A stretch of DNA of 64,000 bases from Tillus elongatus (lineage: Eukaryota > Arthropoda > Insecta > Coleoptera > Cleridae), in contig OZ023270.1 of NCBI GenBank assembly GCA_964006375.1, positions 77,806,891 through 77,870,890 of the forward strand, given 5' to 3'. The position numbers were made by a program, and so were the translations under genes. A model generated the notes under the pieces. That model saw only the letters and a list, made by a program, of their open reading frames with translations. It made no database searches and was not told the origin of the DNA. Below are positions 10,693-24,756 of this stretch, in pieces. The stretch's first letter is position 1, and each line of letters begins with the position of its first letter.

Positions 10693-13458
10693 AAGTGGTT
10701 TACTCTTACAAATTAAACAAACTGGGTAAAAAACACAGAAGTTGAGTGCCAGTACAGGGTCCCTTGTGCAAATAAAGTACAGCAGAGCACAAATTAGTTG
10801 TTCAACCTTACAAATTAAACAAACCAGAACAAATATACACAAAGGTCAACACGAGCGCCATTGAGAAGTATCCAGGATAAAAGATTTCGCAGAAATTGTG
10901 AAAATAAAGGACAGAGGAGTCCACAAATTGGTTGTTCAGCCTTATAAATTAAACAAACCAGAACAAATCATCTCAAGGATTAATATAAGGATAATTGAGA
11001 AGTATCCAGGATAGAAATGTCCGCAGATATTGTGCAAATAAAGGAGAGAAGTGTCAACAAATTGGTTGTTAAGCCTTACAAATGACACAAACCAACACAA
11101 ATAATTTCAAGGGTCACACAAAGGCCACTGAGAAGTATCCAGGTTAGAAGAGTCCGCACAAATTGTGCAAATAAAGAACAGAATAGTCCAAATTGGTTGT
11201 TCGGTCTTGCAAATTGAACAAACCAGAACAAATCATCTCAAAGTTCAATACAAGGCCCTTTAAGAAGTATCCAGGACAGAAGAGTCCACAAATTGGTTGC
11301 TCAACCTTACCAATTGAACAAACCAGAAGAAATAATCTCAAGGGTCAATACAAGGGCCATTGAAAACTGTCTAGGACAGAATAGTCCATAGAAATTGTGG
11401 AAATAAAGGAGTGAAGTGTCAACAAATTGGTTGTACAGCCTTACAAATGACACAAACCAGGACAAATAATCGCAAGGGTCACACAAAGGCCACTCAGAAG
11501 TATTCAGTTTAGAAGAGTCCGCATAAATTGTGCAAATAAAGAACAAAAGAGTTCAAATTAGTTGTTCGGTCTTACAAATTGAACAAACCAGAACAACTAC
11601 TCTCAAAGGTCAATACAAGGCCCTTTAAGAAGTATCCAGGACAGAAGAGTCCACAAATATGCTCAACCTTACCAATTGAACAAACCAGAACAAATAATCT
11701 CAAGGGTCAATACAAGGGCCATTGAAAAGTATCTAGGACAGAACAGTCCACAGAAATTTTGGAAATAAAGGAGTGAAGTGTCAACAAATTGGTTGTACAG
11801 CCTTACAAATGACACAAACCAGGACAAATAATCGCAAGGGTCACACAAAGACCACTGAGAAGTATCCAGGTTAGAAGAGTCCGCATAGATTGTGCAAATA
11901 AAAAACAGAAGAGTCCAAATTGGTTGTTCGGTCTTACAAATTGAACAAACCAGAACAAATAATCTCAAAGGTCAATACAAGGCCCTTTAAGAAGTATCCA
12001 GGACAGAAGAGTCCACAAATTAGTTACTTAACCTTACCAATTGAACAAATCAGAACAAATAATCTCAAGGGTCAATACAAGGGTCATTGAAAAGTATCTA
12101 GGACAGAACAGTCCACAGAAATTGTGTAAATAAAGGACAAAAGAGTGTACAAATTGGTTGTTCAGCCTTATAAATTGAACAAACCAGAACAAATAATCTC
12201 CAGGGTTAATATAAGGATCATTGAGGAGTATCCAGGATAGAAATGTCCGCAGATATTGTGCAGATAAAGGAGAGAAGTGTCAACAAATTGGTTGTTCAGC
12301 CTTACAAATGACACAAACCAAGACAAATAATCTCAAGGAACACACAAAGGCCACTGAGAAATATCCAGGTTAGAAGAGTCCGCATAAATTGTGCAAATAG
12401 AGAACAGAAGAGTCCAAATTGGTTGTTCGGTCTTACAAATTGAACAAACCAGAACAAATAAAGGTCAATACAAGGCCCTTTAAGAAGTATCCAGGACAGA
12501 AGAGTCCACAAATATGCTTAACCTTACCAATTGAACAAACCAGAACAAATAATCTCAAGGGTCAATACAAGGGCCATTGAAAAGTATCTAGGACAGAACA
12601 GTCCACAGAAATTGTGGAAATAAAGGAGTGAAGTGTCAACAAATTGGTTGTACAGCCTTACAAATGACACAAACCAGGACAAATAATTTCAAGGGACACA
12701 CAAAGACCACTGAGAAGTATCCAGGTTAGAAGAGTCCGCATAGATTGTGCAAATGAAAAACAGAAGAGTCCAAATTGGTTGTTCGGTCTTACAAATTGAA
12801 CAAACCAGAACAAATTATCTTAAAGTTCAATACAAGGCCCTTCAAGAAGTATCCAGGACAGAAGAGTCCACAAATATGCTCAACCTTACCAATTGAACAA
12901 ACCAGAACAAATAATCTCAAGGGTCAATACAAGGGCCATTGAAAAGTATCTAGGACAGAATAGTCCACAGAAATTGTGGAAATAAAGGAGTGAAGTGTCA
13001 ACAAATTGGTTGTTCAGCCTTACAAAGGACACAAACCAGGACAAATAATCTCAAGGGCCACTGAGAAGTATCCAGGTACGAAGAGTCCACATAAATTGTG
13101 GAAATAAAGAACAGAAAAGTCCAAATTGGTTGTTCGGTCTTACAAATTGAACAAGCCAGAACAAATTATCTCAAAGGTCAATACAAGGCCCTTTAATAAG
13201 TATCCAGGACAGAAGAGTCCACAAATTGGTTGCCCAACCTTACCAATTCAACAAATCAGAACAAATAATCTCAAGGGTCAATACAAAGGTCATTGAAAAG
13301 TATCTAGGACAGAACAGTCCACAGAAATTTTGCAAATAAAGGACAAAAGAGTGTACAAATTGGTTCTTCAACATGACATATTGAACAAACCAGAACAAAT
13401 AAACTCAAGGCTCAATACAAAACCCATTGAGAAATATTCAGGACAGAAGAGTCGGTGG
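10693..13458. repeat. Satellite array, ~134-bp monomers with 3-monomer higher-order repeat
   Basis: About 20 tandem monomers share CAAACCAGAACAAAT, GAAGTATCCAGGACAGA, GAGTCCAC, TGTGCAAATAAAG and AAATTGGTTGTTC. Measured from CAAACC at 10820, successive steps are 134, 134, 131, 100 and 134. The variant GACACAAACC recurs at 11084, 11449, 11811, 12310, 12666 and 13028 (steps 365, 362, 499, 356, 362). This indicates a higher-order unit of three monomers (134+131+100), with one unit carrying an extra monomer. Reading frames of up to 99 codons on the minus strand are by-products, because neither period is a multiple of three. The outermost monomers are the most degraded. Confidence 0.9.
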
Positions 13459-13872
<414 letters not shown>

Positions 13873-13911
13873 CCAATAATAATAATCTTGATATATAAAA
13901 TCAAAGGAACA

Positions 13912-14764
<853 letters not shown>

Positions 14765-15141
14765 GGAGAAAGTTAATAAATTGGCAGCAGCTCAGGGGGC
14801 TATAGGTCCAAAAATGAACAAATTACTAATAAATATGAAAAAAAAAGAATCAATGGGTAGAATAACTCTTAAAGGTTTCGAATAAAATGATTACAAGAAG
14901 AGTGAGAAAAAGCTAGATCTATCAATCCACAATTGTAATCATTAGGGCCGATAAAGCGCCTTTACTATGAAACTAAATACAAATCAAATAAAAAATGTAT
15001 ATGATAAGATTAAAATATGCACATAAACAATAAAGCAACAAATATAAGGTGAAAATGAAGATCATTCAGGAAAATAAACTTCCAAAAGTTACCAAGGAAA
15101 GAGAAAAACGTTAGCGAAATAATGGACTCTGTTCAATTGCT
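14765..15141. other. No gene recognised
   Basis: A+T-rich sequence, purine-rich on the plus strand, with no recognisable element or frame. Confidence 0.3.
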
Positions 15142-15489
15142 TTGTGGTTGTACAACTTTACCGACACGATCCTGGATCTTAGGCTCGTGGAATGCCGCTC
15201 CGCAAGTCACCCCAGCTACACAGCACGAGGAACGTCGGTCGACGAGCTGCGCTCTCCATATCACACGCCATGTGCCAGAGTCTTAAGAATATTGGAACTT
15301 TCAAGTAGCTTTCTGGTTCTGTCAAGAGAAAAAATTGAAGCTAACACTTTAGCATTATCTAATATAATACGCGCCATATTCAAATTAAAGATCCTCGAAG
15401 AAATAACTCACTCTGCTGAACGTGAAGCCTCGAGTGCACTTTGTGCTGTAACTGAAATTTCGCTAGGAAAGCGGAGAAGCGACAGTTAG
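15142..15489 (+). CDS. Unrecognised 115-codon reading frame
   Basis: An ATG-to-TAG frame with a mixed, non-repetitive composition, more G+C-rich than its surroundings. I do not recognise a family, signal peptide or membrane segment. The C-terminal half (about residues 60-115) is rich in Ala, Glu, Leu and Lys and could be helical. It may be a fragment of an unidentified transposable element or chance. No promoter or splice evidence was seen. Confidence 0.2.
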   Translation: MWLYNFTDTILDLRLVECRSASHPSYTARGTSVDELRSPYHTPCARVLRILELSSSFLVLSREKIEANTLALSNIIRAIFKLKILEEITHSAEREASSALCAVTEISLGKRRSDS

Positions 15490-15899
15490 ATTAAACTAGT
15501 GGATATTTAAATAGAAGCTTCTCAAAAACTGGGATTGAGTATGTCCTTAAAATTGCACGTTCTATATTCGCTTTCAGTTTTTTAGTGAAAATATAAACTT
15601 CTGTATCGGTAATACAGCAACACTATAAATTTCCATTTACGTCAGCAGTGTTGTTGAAAGTTTCAACACTGTTTGATCTACTGACAACTAGAGGAATAAG
15701 ATAAATGTTGTGGTCCAGTACCCAGCAGACACTGGGATCAGCAGGAAGCTCAACGGGACCACCCATTGGAACATACTGAAGGACCGCTATTACCTTGCGG
15801 GGGGCGCAATTCCAAACTCTTTGAGTGCTCTCTCACTCAGCGCCTCCTTAAGCTTATATACTTACTAGTGGGACGATCGCGATTAATAGAAGACAGCGT
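15490..15899. other. No gene recognised
   Basis: Contains a short hairpin, GTGTTGTTGAAAGTTTCAACA, near 15649-15670. The stretch at 15713-15850 is G+C-rich (CCAGTACCCAGCAGACACTGG...) and looks like part of an unidentified element. Confidence 0.3.
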
Positions 15900-16420
15900 T
15901 GTCAATAACTGGCGTTTTTCTTTGTTTCTTCACCTATAAATAACATATTGTTTAATTTTTAGAATGCTACAAAACACATCTTGAGACCTTATGGGAATCC
16001 ATTGTGTAGGTTTAATTATTTTTCTGTTTTCATGACCCTCCGTTAGGGAGCTATTTCACCTCAGTATCCTGGAAATTCTGTAAATTCTGCCGAAGCGTTT
16101 CCATAGAAATAAATAATAATTAAAAATTGAATAAATATCACTTCTAAATATAGACATAGAGTCTACTTCTCTGACTTTACTTGTTCGTTTTCTTCTCTGT
16201 AACTGGTTTCGCCGTTTCAAGGCATTCTCAGATAGTAGAGAATTGGGTTTATTTATATGCAACCCATTTTTCCCTTATGGTGTTTAGATCACAAAATATT
16301 TTTTAAATAAATAAAATAACAATGACAGATGACGTCCCTAAAAGTGTGTATGTAATATGTGTCAATATTTAACATGAAAATAAAATCTGCTCATAACAAT
16401 AATAACTATGATAACATATA
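15900..16420 (-). mobile_element. Penelope-like element 3' end (pLTR-like) remnant
   Basis: Read on the minus strand, 16420 to about 16240 matches the 3' untranslated part of the PLE at 22130-22260. Shared landmarks are GTTATCATAGTTATTAT, TTAAATATTGACA and CATCTGTCAT. It continues into a pLTR-like part with a degraded hammerhead core (16195-16240). No GIY-YIG coding remains. The assignment rests on similarity within this window. Confidence 0.55.
16195..16240 (-). ncRNA. Degraded hammerhead-ribozyme-like motif
   Basis: On the minus strand: CTGAGAAT, a short stem GCC/GGC, then GAAAC. This is the same order as the motifs at 21521-21567 and 22331-22373. Helices I and III do not pair well, so activity is unlikely. 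Confidence 0.3.
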
Positions 16421-16443
16421 TAATAATACTAATAATAATAATC

Positions 16444-16592
16444 AAGCAAAACGGACATCGAAACCCTACAACAGAAGGTGCGAACACTCCTAACAAAATC
16501 CCAAAACCATCACTCCCGTAGTGCTATCGAGCGAGTACCCTACCTAGAAACCAAAGTGGAAGAGGAATGTTGGATATTGGCAAACAGTTAGA

Positions 16593-16596
<4 letters not shown>
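16444..16596 (+). pseudogene. LINE reverse transcriptase C-terminal fragment
   Basis: Encodes TLQQKVRTLLTKSQNHH then SAIER, and in another frame GMLDIGKQL. The order (basic helix, ER, GRG-type turn, DI) resembles the region after the palm domain in R2/R4-type LINE proteins. A frameshift lies near 16545. The fragment is preceded by (TAA)n-like sequence (16420-16443) and followed by a (TA)n array. The clade call is tentative. Confidence 0.4.

Positions 16597-16681
<85 letters not shown>
16597..16681. repeat. (TA)n array
   Basis: Uninterrupted TA dinucleotides between a LINE fragment and unassigned sequence (TTTCCACCAGCGAGCGG). Family H ends are not seen on either side. Confidence 0.95.
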
Positions 16682-16684
<3 letters not shown>

Positions 16685-16813
16685 CCACCAGCGAGCGGTT
16701 ACTTCTGAAGTACACCGTGCCATATGCGAGGCACACACAATTACAAGAAAGTCCCCATCGGAGTGATCAGGACAAGTTGCAATTTTGGATGCAAAAGCCT
16801 CAATAGCGGCTCG

Positions 16814-17135
16814 TGCCTTAATGCATTGGGAATGCGCAAAGCCAGGAAACAGTTTCAACTCACTATCCTGGAAATTTTGCCGAACTTCTGCCTTTCCCCA
16901 AGGTTTAAAGGATCTTTAACATGCGTAATATCGCATGGAACGGGACTGACGGCTTTACGCCCCTTCTGAAGGGTGGAACTTGTAGACACTCAACTTACTC
17001 AAATACAATGCCACAACATCGGTTGATGTTATTGTTACAGTATGTACTGAAAAAGGGAAAGAAAAACCCTGGGTATCGAACTCAGTACCCTTCGGTTCAG
17101 ATGCACATGTTCATACCCTTGGACCCACGGGGCTG
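16814..17135 (-). mobile_element. SINE family SB, copy 1
   Basis: Reverse orientation. The tRNA-like head at the right end contains TCTGAACCGAAGGGTAC and a B box GAGTTCGATACCC. The body has ACATCAACCGATGTTG, GGGGCGTAAAGCCGTCAG and TTTCCAGGATAGTGAG. The same body occurs at 37131, 41410 and 44855. The 3' end is diverged; I see no clear target duplication. Confidence 0.7.
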
Positions 17136-17154
17136 CATCTGATGTGTTTAACAT

Positions 17155-17345
17155 GAGAGTCTATCCAAAAGAAGAACGGATAGACATGCTTTTAATTCTT
17201 GGAGAATGTCACCAAGATTGATTATTAGCTGAAACATTTCCCAACAGAAATCATCCAAATAAAGCTGTTATCGAAATATTGTTGGCTGAAATTAGACAAA
17301 CTGGGAGTGTCCAGTATGATAAGCCTAATAAAATAAAACATTTGA
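17155..17345 (+). pseudogene. Mariner-like transposase N-terminal fragment
   Basis: Reads RVYPKEERIDMLLILGECHQ, a stop, then LLAETFPNRNHPNKAVIEIL and AEIRQTGSVQYDK. This matches the first helix-turn-helix of MLE transposases (EER..., FP.R..P...I, TGSV). One in-frame stop is present and the catalytic domain is missing. Confidence 0.6.
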
Positions 17346-17940
17346 CAGAAAACCAAGAAACTTAATTATCGGTGATTGCAAATGACGGCTCAGCGAGCGT
17401 TTCGCTGATTATATAATGCAAAAAGATCTAGTATTGTAGTGTCATTTCGTTCCCATGTTGAATGTTCCGGAAAATTATAAGTAAAGAACTTGCGCTATTT
17501 GATCACAGATGGAGCAAGCAACAAACACAGTTTCTACTTTAAATTTAATTGCCTTATTTAGCGATAGATGACGTGAGCAACGAAAATTCCAAATTCGTTT
17601 CAGTATTGTTATTAAATTATCATTGGGTGTCATTTGGCATTACCTTTGTCTTATTTTATACAAATAAAATTTAGTATGGTAAAAAAAAGGAGGCCCCCAA
17701 CAAAAATTCTTACCAAAAGTGAGACGAGCTTTAAACAAGTTTGGGAAACGTTCATATAGACTAAGCCAAACATTTCTGGAAAACCTGGTGGCCAATCATT
17801 GATGATGTCCGAAAACTACACCAAAATAAAAAGCGTTACTGAAGATATAAACTCGTGGTTGTGTGCGAAATCTCCTTAGGATTTTTGATAATAATGTGAC
17901 GATATTGGAACCTTATATTATACCATTAAAAATATTCAAT
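17346..17940. other. No gene recognised
   Basis: Includes a short open stretch beginning ATGGTAAAAAAAAGGAGG at about 17676, possibly a DNA-binding N-terminus of another transposase. It is too short and too interrupted to call. Confidence 0.25.
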
Positions 17941-18507
17941 AGTTTAACATTCTTATGGTATAGAGGGCAATGAGGCTGCGGAAGAGGCGGCGAAAGAAGC
18001 TGTCTCGCAGGCAGCGCTGACCTTTGTTACTACTTCCTTGGATATTTACAGTGACTTACGCAAAAACTTTAGAATCAGCTGGGGGAAAGAGGATATGGTA
18101 ATTATTCCCGAACAACAAAGAATCCGGATTTTCTGATGAATCCAACGTTACCAAAAAACATAGCAGATATTGCTGAATTTGATTCTCCCAGATTTTATTC
18201 ACTTTTAATTACAAGGCTGAGATTCAACCACGGTCGCTTCTCAAGTCACCTTTTTAAAATTGTCTAACTGACTCCCACTTCTGTACTTGTGACATCTCCT
18301 CCAATTGGTGACCTAAATCATATAATTTTGCATGTCCAGAAATATAGGGAACTGTCCAGCAGTTTAATATCGGAGCTACTCAAATTGGGTTGTGAGTTTC
18401 CCCTCAACCTATTTTCGCTCTTGTCGCTTAACAAAATACACCTGTTATATCTGATGGTTATATTTGTCAGTAAGTGTAACATAACATATAGTTTTACTTA
18501 AAAAAAA
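17941..18507 (+). pseudogene. LINE RNase H and C-terminal fragment
   Basis: YGIEGNEAAEEAAKEAV at about 17958-18010 is the final RNase H motif (G-x-GNE-x-A-x-x-AAK) of LINEs that carry an RNase H domain. A diverged C-terminus follows, with stops at several points. It has LLITRLRFNHGRFSSHLF and, in another frame, FCTCDISSNW and SPPIGDLNHIILHVQKYREL, resembling the Cys-His finger typical of jockey/I-type LINE tails. The fragment ends in a run of A at 18500-18507, as expected for a LINE 3' end. Truncated at the 5' side. Confidence 0.65.
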
Positions 18508-20254
18508 GGGTCTGGACGCAACAAGTGCGTTATGGTAGCGAATTTTCGTAAAGATATTTTTAATGGCAAATATGTCTTGTTTTCCAACGAAGGACATTTG
18601 GTTGACAGTATAACCTATATAGTATCTACAATGTATCATATTTCATTAAAATAGCTTTGTTTTTTCAAAAAGTACATATACTTTCTGAAAATAAACTTAA
18701 AAAGTTCCAGAAAAAACTGGTCAGATTTTCCTGGCCAACGAACCTCTTTAAGCTATTTACACATCTGCCAAGATATAATTATTCACGAACAGCTTTAGGA
18801 CCAAAGTGGAAAAAAAATTCATGAAAATTTGCAAAAATTTCATTTATAAAAAAATCACCATTTTTTGTGAAAATTTGCAAAAATTGCCTTCAGTAATGTT
18901 ACACTAAATTATATTTGTAACAAAAATTCGACAACTTTTTTTACAATAACTTACTAAACATTTTTTATTAATTGCCAACATATCACAGAAATCTTACAAA
19001 AATAATTTCTACAGAAACACTAAAAACATTTCTGCGAAAACTTTTAAAATTCAGCCAATATTTGAGAGTGCCCGTATACGGCAGCTCGATTTTTGCGACG
19101 AGTAATACAAACAAAAAGCTCTCTGAATGCGTCATTTCCATGGGGCTCCGCTATCTATTGATAAAAACGCCGTATCACAATTTGTGATGTATTTGAAATA
19201 TGTGCCAAAAACGTGAAAAGTTGCAAAACAATTGAAATAACACAAAAACGATGTACGATATCAATTATTTTTTCTTACAAACATGCATTATAATTTGATG
19301 GAAAATACAATAACATGAGGAGGTATTCTATTAAAAAAAGAAAATGTGTATCACCAAAGACTTATGGGCCACCCTGTGAGTGTCAAAATAGGTTTATAAG
19401 ATGCAGCTCGAGATACCCTATAATTAGCGTATATACTTTTTTCTCATATCTTGTATAATAACGGATATATTGAGCTTTACCGTAGAAATGCGTCACCTGT
19501 ATATGTGTAAACAGACAAATACTAAAACTGATCCCGTATGTGGGGTAGTTTGCGCTCATTTGAAGAACTCTTTTTAAAGTTCATAAGTCGCGGTCCTCTC
19601 AATAACGAATTTTTTCTACGAAAATTTGCTAAAATATAGACTATTAAACCATAAACTCTATAGCTGAAACTACTGCCGAAGCATCAGAAAGAGGGTCTAT
19701 TTGAAATGAATTTTCCGAAAATATTTGAGCAAAATGAAAACAATGATGGCTTTGTAAAAGACAGTACGACACATCTTCCACATTATCCGTATTTGTTTCA
19801 AATTTGTTGTCTGAAAATTGCAAATTTTGACGTTTCAAATAACGACTTTGACGTTTTAAGAAGAAAAATGATAAAATTTTCAAAATATTTTTTCCGCTAC
19901 TTTTTGACGTTTCTGCGTTAAGAAAACTTAACGGTTGTATGTAATATTCAATTGCTTTTGTCAGTCACACAAAATATTTTCTTCTTGTGCTTTCCTCTGA
20001 TCACCAGTGGCACCCAAAATTGTTTTCTTAAAATGCCCATAACTTTTTTCCTTTTAACTGAGAGATCTGAATTTTGGCACGTACGATAAGTTTGATCGTA
20101 GAATCATATGTGCCTAATTTAGTTGTCATGGCTTTGTTATTTTCAGAGATACAATAATTTTTCGAATAAAAACCCAAAATTTTCCTGGATATGAACTTAT
20201 CCAAGCCACTTGCAAAACTAAGGTACGTATCAAATTTCATCAAAATCGGCCCAT

Positions 20255-20343
<89 letters not shown>

Positions 20344-20397
20344 AACACAGATCTCCTCATTTGTGAATTTTTCGTTGTACGAAACATTCGCTAAAAC
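18508..20397 (+). repeat. Family H long composite copy
   Basis: End A GTCTGGACGCAACAAGTGCG at about 18509. Then come the AATAACTTTATTGTTTG-type module, an unassigned insert (about 18790-19260), and the middle module (CTTACAAACATGCATTATAA, ACCCTATAATTAGCG) with an internal end B-like palindrome (about 19607-19633). The ATAGACTATTAAACCATAAAC module follows, then CCATAACTTTTTT, (TA)n 20256-20338 and a short end B (ACACAGATCTCCTCATTTG, ending about 20397). This gives the order of modules in the long form. Confidence 0.7.
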
Positions 20398-21100
20398 GTA
20401 TTATCATTCTGTAGCCAATGGTATTCACCATAGCCGCCCAAGCATACACAAATACACACACAGACACACACACACACACACACCACATTTTTAATTATAT
20501 AAAGAAGCATGACTGGATGTCAAATATTCAATAAGTAATTAACTTTCTGGTAATTTCAGTAGTGACATCCCAGTTAAATCAGATCACACGTAATTTCATT
20601 TTTTAATCAAATTTCATTTAATTAAGAGGTTTCACTTATACCAGATCTAATCGTTTTGTCTATTACATCTGGTAGCTCCTAATTTTATTTTGATCTATCT
20701 TATTGATGGACATGACAACGCAGGATCCTGAAAGACATTGTCTGGTCGTACTGGCGACATCGATTAAAACCTTTAAAATTCCTAAAGGCAGTGACAACTA
20801 CATAGCAGTCAATACGTGTCCTATAGTTACCATGTACGTAAAGACAATTTGGCAGTAATGGTAATTACGTTCGAATTCATCTACCTACATCAGTTTAAAC
20901 CTCATATATTGTGGTGGCTACATGTATTAAGTTATTATTAGGATATATTTTGATGTAATCATAACATTACATATTTTAGATAATTGTAAGAGCTTGTAGA
21001 TAGTGGAAGGTTGAATGTAATTTGTACAGGGTGAGTCAACGATTGAAATAAAATGTATACCCGGAATGTTATCCAAAAAATCACATATACGGGTATCATT
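20398..21100. other. No gene recognised; (CA)n and orphan TIR-like motif
   Basis: (CA)n lies at about 20452-20482. GTACAGGGTGAGTCAACG at 21025 resembles an MLE end with no partner found. The remainder is unassigned. Confidence 0.35.
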
Positions 21101-21347
<247 letters not shown>

Positions 21348-21387
21348 TTGATTGTTGTTGCCCTTACTTGGTGAAACTTGTCCATAC

Positions 21388-21655
21388 TGCATACAGACTT
21401 GGAGAATACTTCTCTGGCTTCACTGTTGGTTTTTAGTGGTGAAGGACGTAGCCAGCGCGTGAGTTAACTGGAGCAAGTGGCCCTTCGAATTCTGGAAGTT
21501 CTAGGATGTTCTTCAATGCTTCTGTGACTATAGTTTCGCTGCTTGACAGCATTTTCAGAAAGATTAAAATTGAATTAGTACGAAATCATGACAACTACAA
21601 ATAAATATCTGTTGCTATGTTATGATATGATGTTTTGATCTAAAAATTTATCAAA
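21388..21655 (-). repeat. PLE inverted pLTR-like repeat, left
   Basis: Inverted match to 22238-22506, with landmarks TGCATACAGACTTGGAG, GACGTAGCCAGCGCGTGAG and ATGTTATGATATGATG. A few substitutions separate the two copies. Confidence 0.85.
21521..21567 (-). ncRNA. Hammerhead-ribozyme-like motif, left pLTR copy
   Basis: Minus strand: CTGAAAA, T, stem GCTG/CAGC, GAAAC, TATA, GTC, ACAGA. The helix I 5' strand is TCTTT here, which pairs poorly with ACAGA; the right copy has TCTGT. Confidence 0.4.
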
Positions 21656-21661
21656 TTGGAG

Positions 21662-21991
21662 TTTATAAATTAGCTTGTACACATTGTAACGCAATCTACA
21701 TAGGTCAAACTTCTAGAAATTTTAACACCTGATACAAAGAACATATTTCTGCATTTAGAAATAACCACGCTGACAAATCTACATTTGCAAAACATATTAT
21801 TGATACCGAACATAGACCTACAATAAATAACCGCCTACAACCACTACATTTTTATAATGACAAACGTAAACTAGACTTTTTTGAAGCTTTAGAAGTCAAA
21901 AGGCACACACACGACAATAACTACCTTGTTTCAAACGAGCAAACTGATTTAATGAATTCCCCTTTCTTGAATATTCTTCTTTCTAATTAAA
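21662..21991 (+). pseudogene. PLE GIY-YIG endonuclease domain
   Basis: Encodes GVYKLACTHCNAIYIGQTSRN, the GIY-YIG signature (GVY and YIG) with a Cys pair between, then an in-frame stop (21747-21749 region), YKEHISAFRNNHADKSTFAKH, and a tail to the natural end NILLSN before TAA at 21989. GIY-YIG enzymes cleave the target DNA for PLE insertion. RFKEH is normally expected where the stop falls. The upstream reverse transcriptase is missing; the frame begins directly at the inverted repeat. Confidence 0.8.
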
Positions 21992-22237
21992 TATGTCAAA
22001 GAAAATAAATTTAACTATTATTTCAAAAAAGTTGTAATAAAATAATGAGTTGATGTATGTCGATATTTTTTCGTTGTATAGAGACTACTTTTATACTGTT
22101 ATTGTTTAGTTATTTTATTGTTGTAACTGTTATCATAGTTATTATAGGCTAGTTCTAGTTTTTATGTTAAATATTGACATACATCACATAGACATTTTGA
22201 AAACCTCATCTGTCATCTGTGTTTCATTTTATTTTCA

Positions 22238-23189
<952 letters not shown>

Positions 23190-24692
23190 TAAGCTAATTT
23201 AACTCAAGCAACTGTTCTCAAAAAATGCGCACCAGAACTTGCTCCTGTCCTGACTCGTCTGTTTCAGACATCTTACAATAGAGGCATATTCCCTAGTAAC
23301 TAGAAAATTACTCGAGTACAACCCGTTCCCAAGATCTAAAGCGCTTCCTAGCAACTACAGGCCTATTTCTCTCCTTTCAGTCGTCTCTAGAGTGATGGAA
23401 AAGTATATAAACACCGAATTACTAAAATTTCTTGAAAAGCAGTCTAATCCACGACATGCAGTATGGATTCCGTCAGCGCAGATCAACTGCCGACCTCCTT
23501 TCCTTTGTCACCCATTCTTAGAACAAGTCTATGGAACTACACGGTGAATCCCAGATTGTCGCTCTAGACATATCCAAAGCATTCTACCAGGTTTGACACG
23601 CAGCGCTGCTTAATAAACTTCCGGCCTATGGCCTACCACCAAAACTCTGTACCTGGACAGCAAATTTCCTCTCCAATCGGAGCATTTCTGTTGTCGTGGA
23701 TGGCCATTCCTCTAAACTGTATCCAATTGATGCAGGAGTTCCTCAAGGTTCAGCTTTAGCCCCTACTTTCTTCACAGTTACGCGGACGATAGCACCCTCC
23801 ACTCAAATATACAGTATTCTAAGCCTGTCTCTTTAGCCCAATTAGATGAGGATTGCAGACTCATGGAGGGTTATGTCTCCGTGTATCTCCAAAAAATATT
23901 GGACTGGGGAAGTAGAAATCTTGTACAATTCAACCCTACCAAATCTCAGTCTTGCTTTCTTTCTCATAAGAGATACACCAGCCCTAGACCCATCACAACG
24001 AACAACCAAGTTATTCAAAGTAATGAGTCCTTTTCACTTGTTGGCATTTCTGTGGATGCAAATCTGAATTGGCACCAACATGTCACATCAATTTGCAGAA
24101 ACGGCTGCTAAGAAATTAGGTTTCCTTTTCCGGGCTCGCAAATACTTTTCACCAGCTAATCTCTATGCCTTATATACTTCACAAATAAGACCAAACTTCG
24201 AATACTGCTCCCACATCTGGGGTGCCGCTGCCGCATCTACACTCGCTATCCTGGACTCCATTCAGAAGAGAGCTATACGTCTCATCGGTGACGCTACCTT
24301 CACCCAAAGGCTGCCATTTCTTGCCCACCGGCGTGCCTTTGGTGACCTCTCTCTCTCTTTTTTTTATAGATATCTGCACGGGCACTGCTCAGAGGACCTT
24401 CCTTCCATAGTGCCTCCACCTGCTGCCCCCAACAGATCTATTAGGGGAGCAGAGCGAATGCACCCTTTTACTGTCCAGGTCACCAGACAGAACATCTTGT
24501 TATGCCCGCTCTTTTGTCCCGAGGACTTCCAAGTTGTGGAATTCCTTGCCGGCACATGTTTTTCCTTCTCCTCCGAACCTCCAAACCTTCAAGTCCAGAA
24601 TTAACAAGTTGCCTCTTTCCTCCTTATCGACACCCACGGTACGATAGTATTTAGGCTGTAAGCCCTCGTGGTGTGTTGTTGAAATATTAAAA
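23190..24692 (+). pseudogene. LINE family L1A copy 1, reverse transcriptase to 3' end
   Basis: Jockey/CR1-type LINE remnant. In order, with frame changes: CAPELAPVLTRLF, the YGFRQRRSTADLLSFVTHS box near 23465-23515, QIVALDISKAF near 23550-23583, AGVPQGSALAP near 23733-23765, YADD near 23778-23790. An open 174-codon frame follows at 24080-24604 (ARKYFSPANLYALYTSQIRP, IQKRAIRLIGD, ...). About 50 bases before YADD that are present in copy 3 are deleted. The 3' end GTTGTTGAAATA near 24682 matches copies 2 and 3 and is followed by an A-rich tail. RNA-copying is lost through several frameshifts and stops. Confidence 0.85.
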
Positions 24693-24756
24693 AAAACTCA
24701 ACGCATTACAATTTTTAATTTTACAAATCTAAGTGTATTTTCTTAAAGAAATTTAC

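Noticed and set aside
11144..12511. Minus-strand frames of 65-99 codons across 11144-12511
   Set aside because: They lie in satellite monomers whose periods (134, 131, 100, about 362) are not multiples of three, so the frames are not maintained between units.
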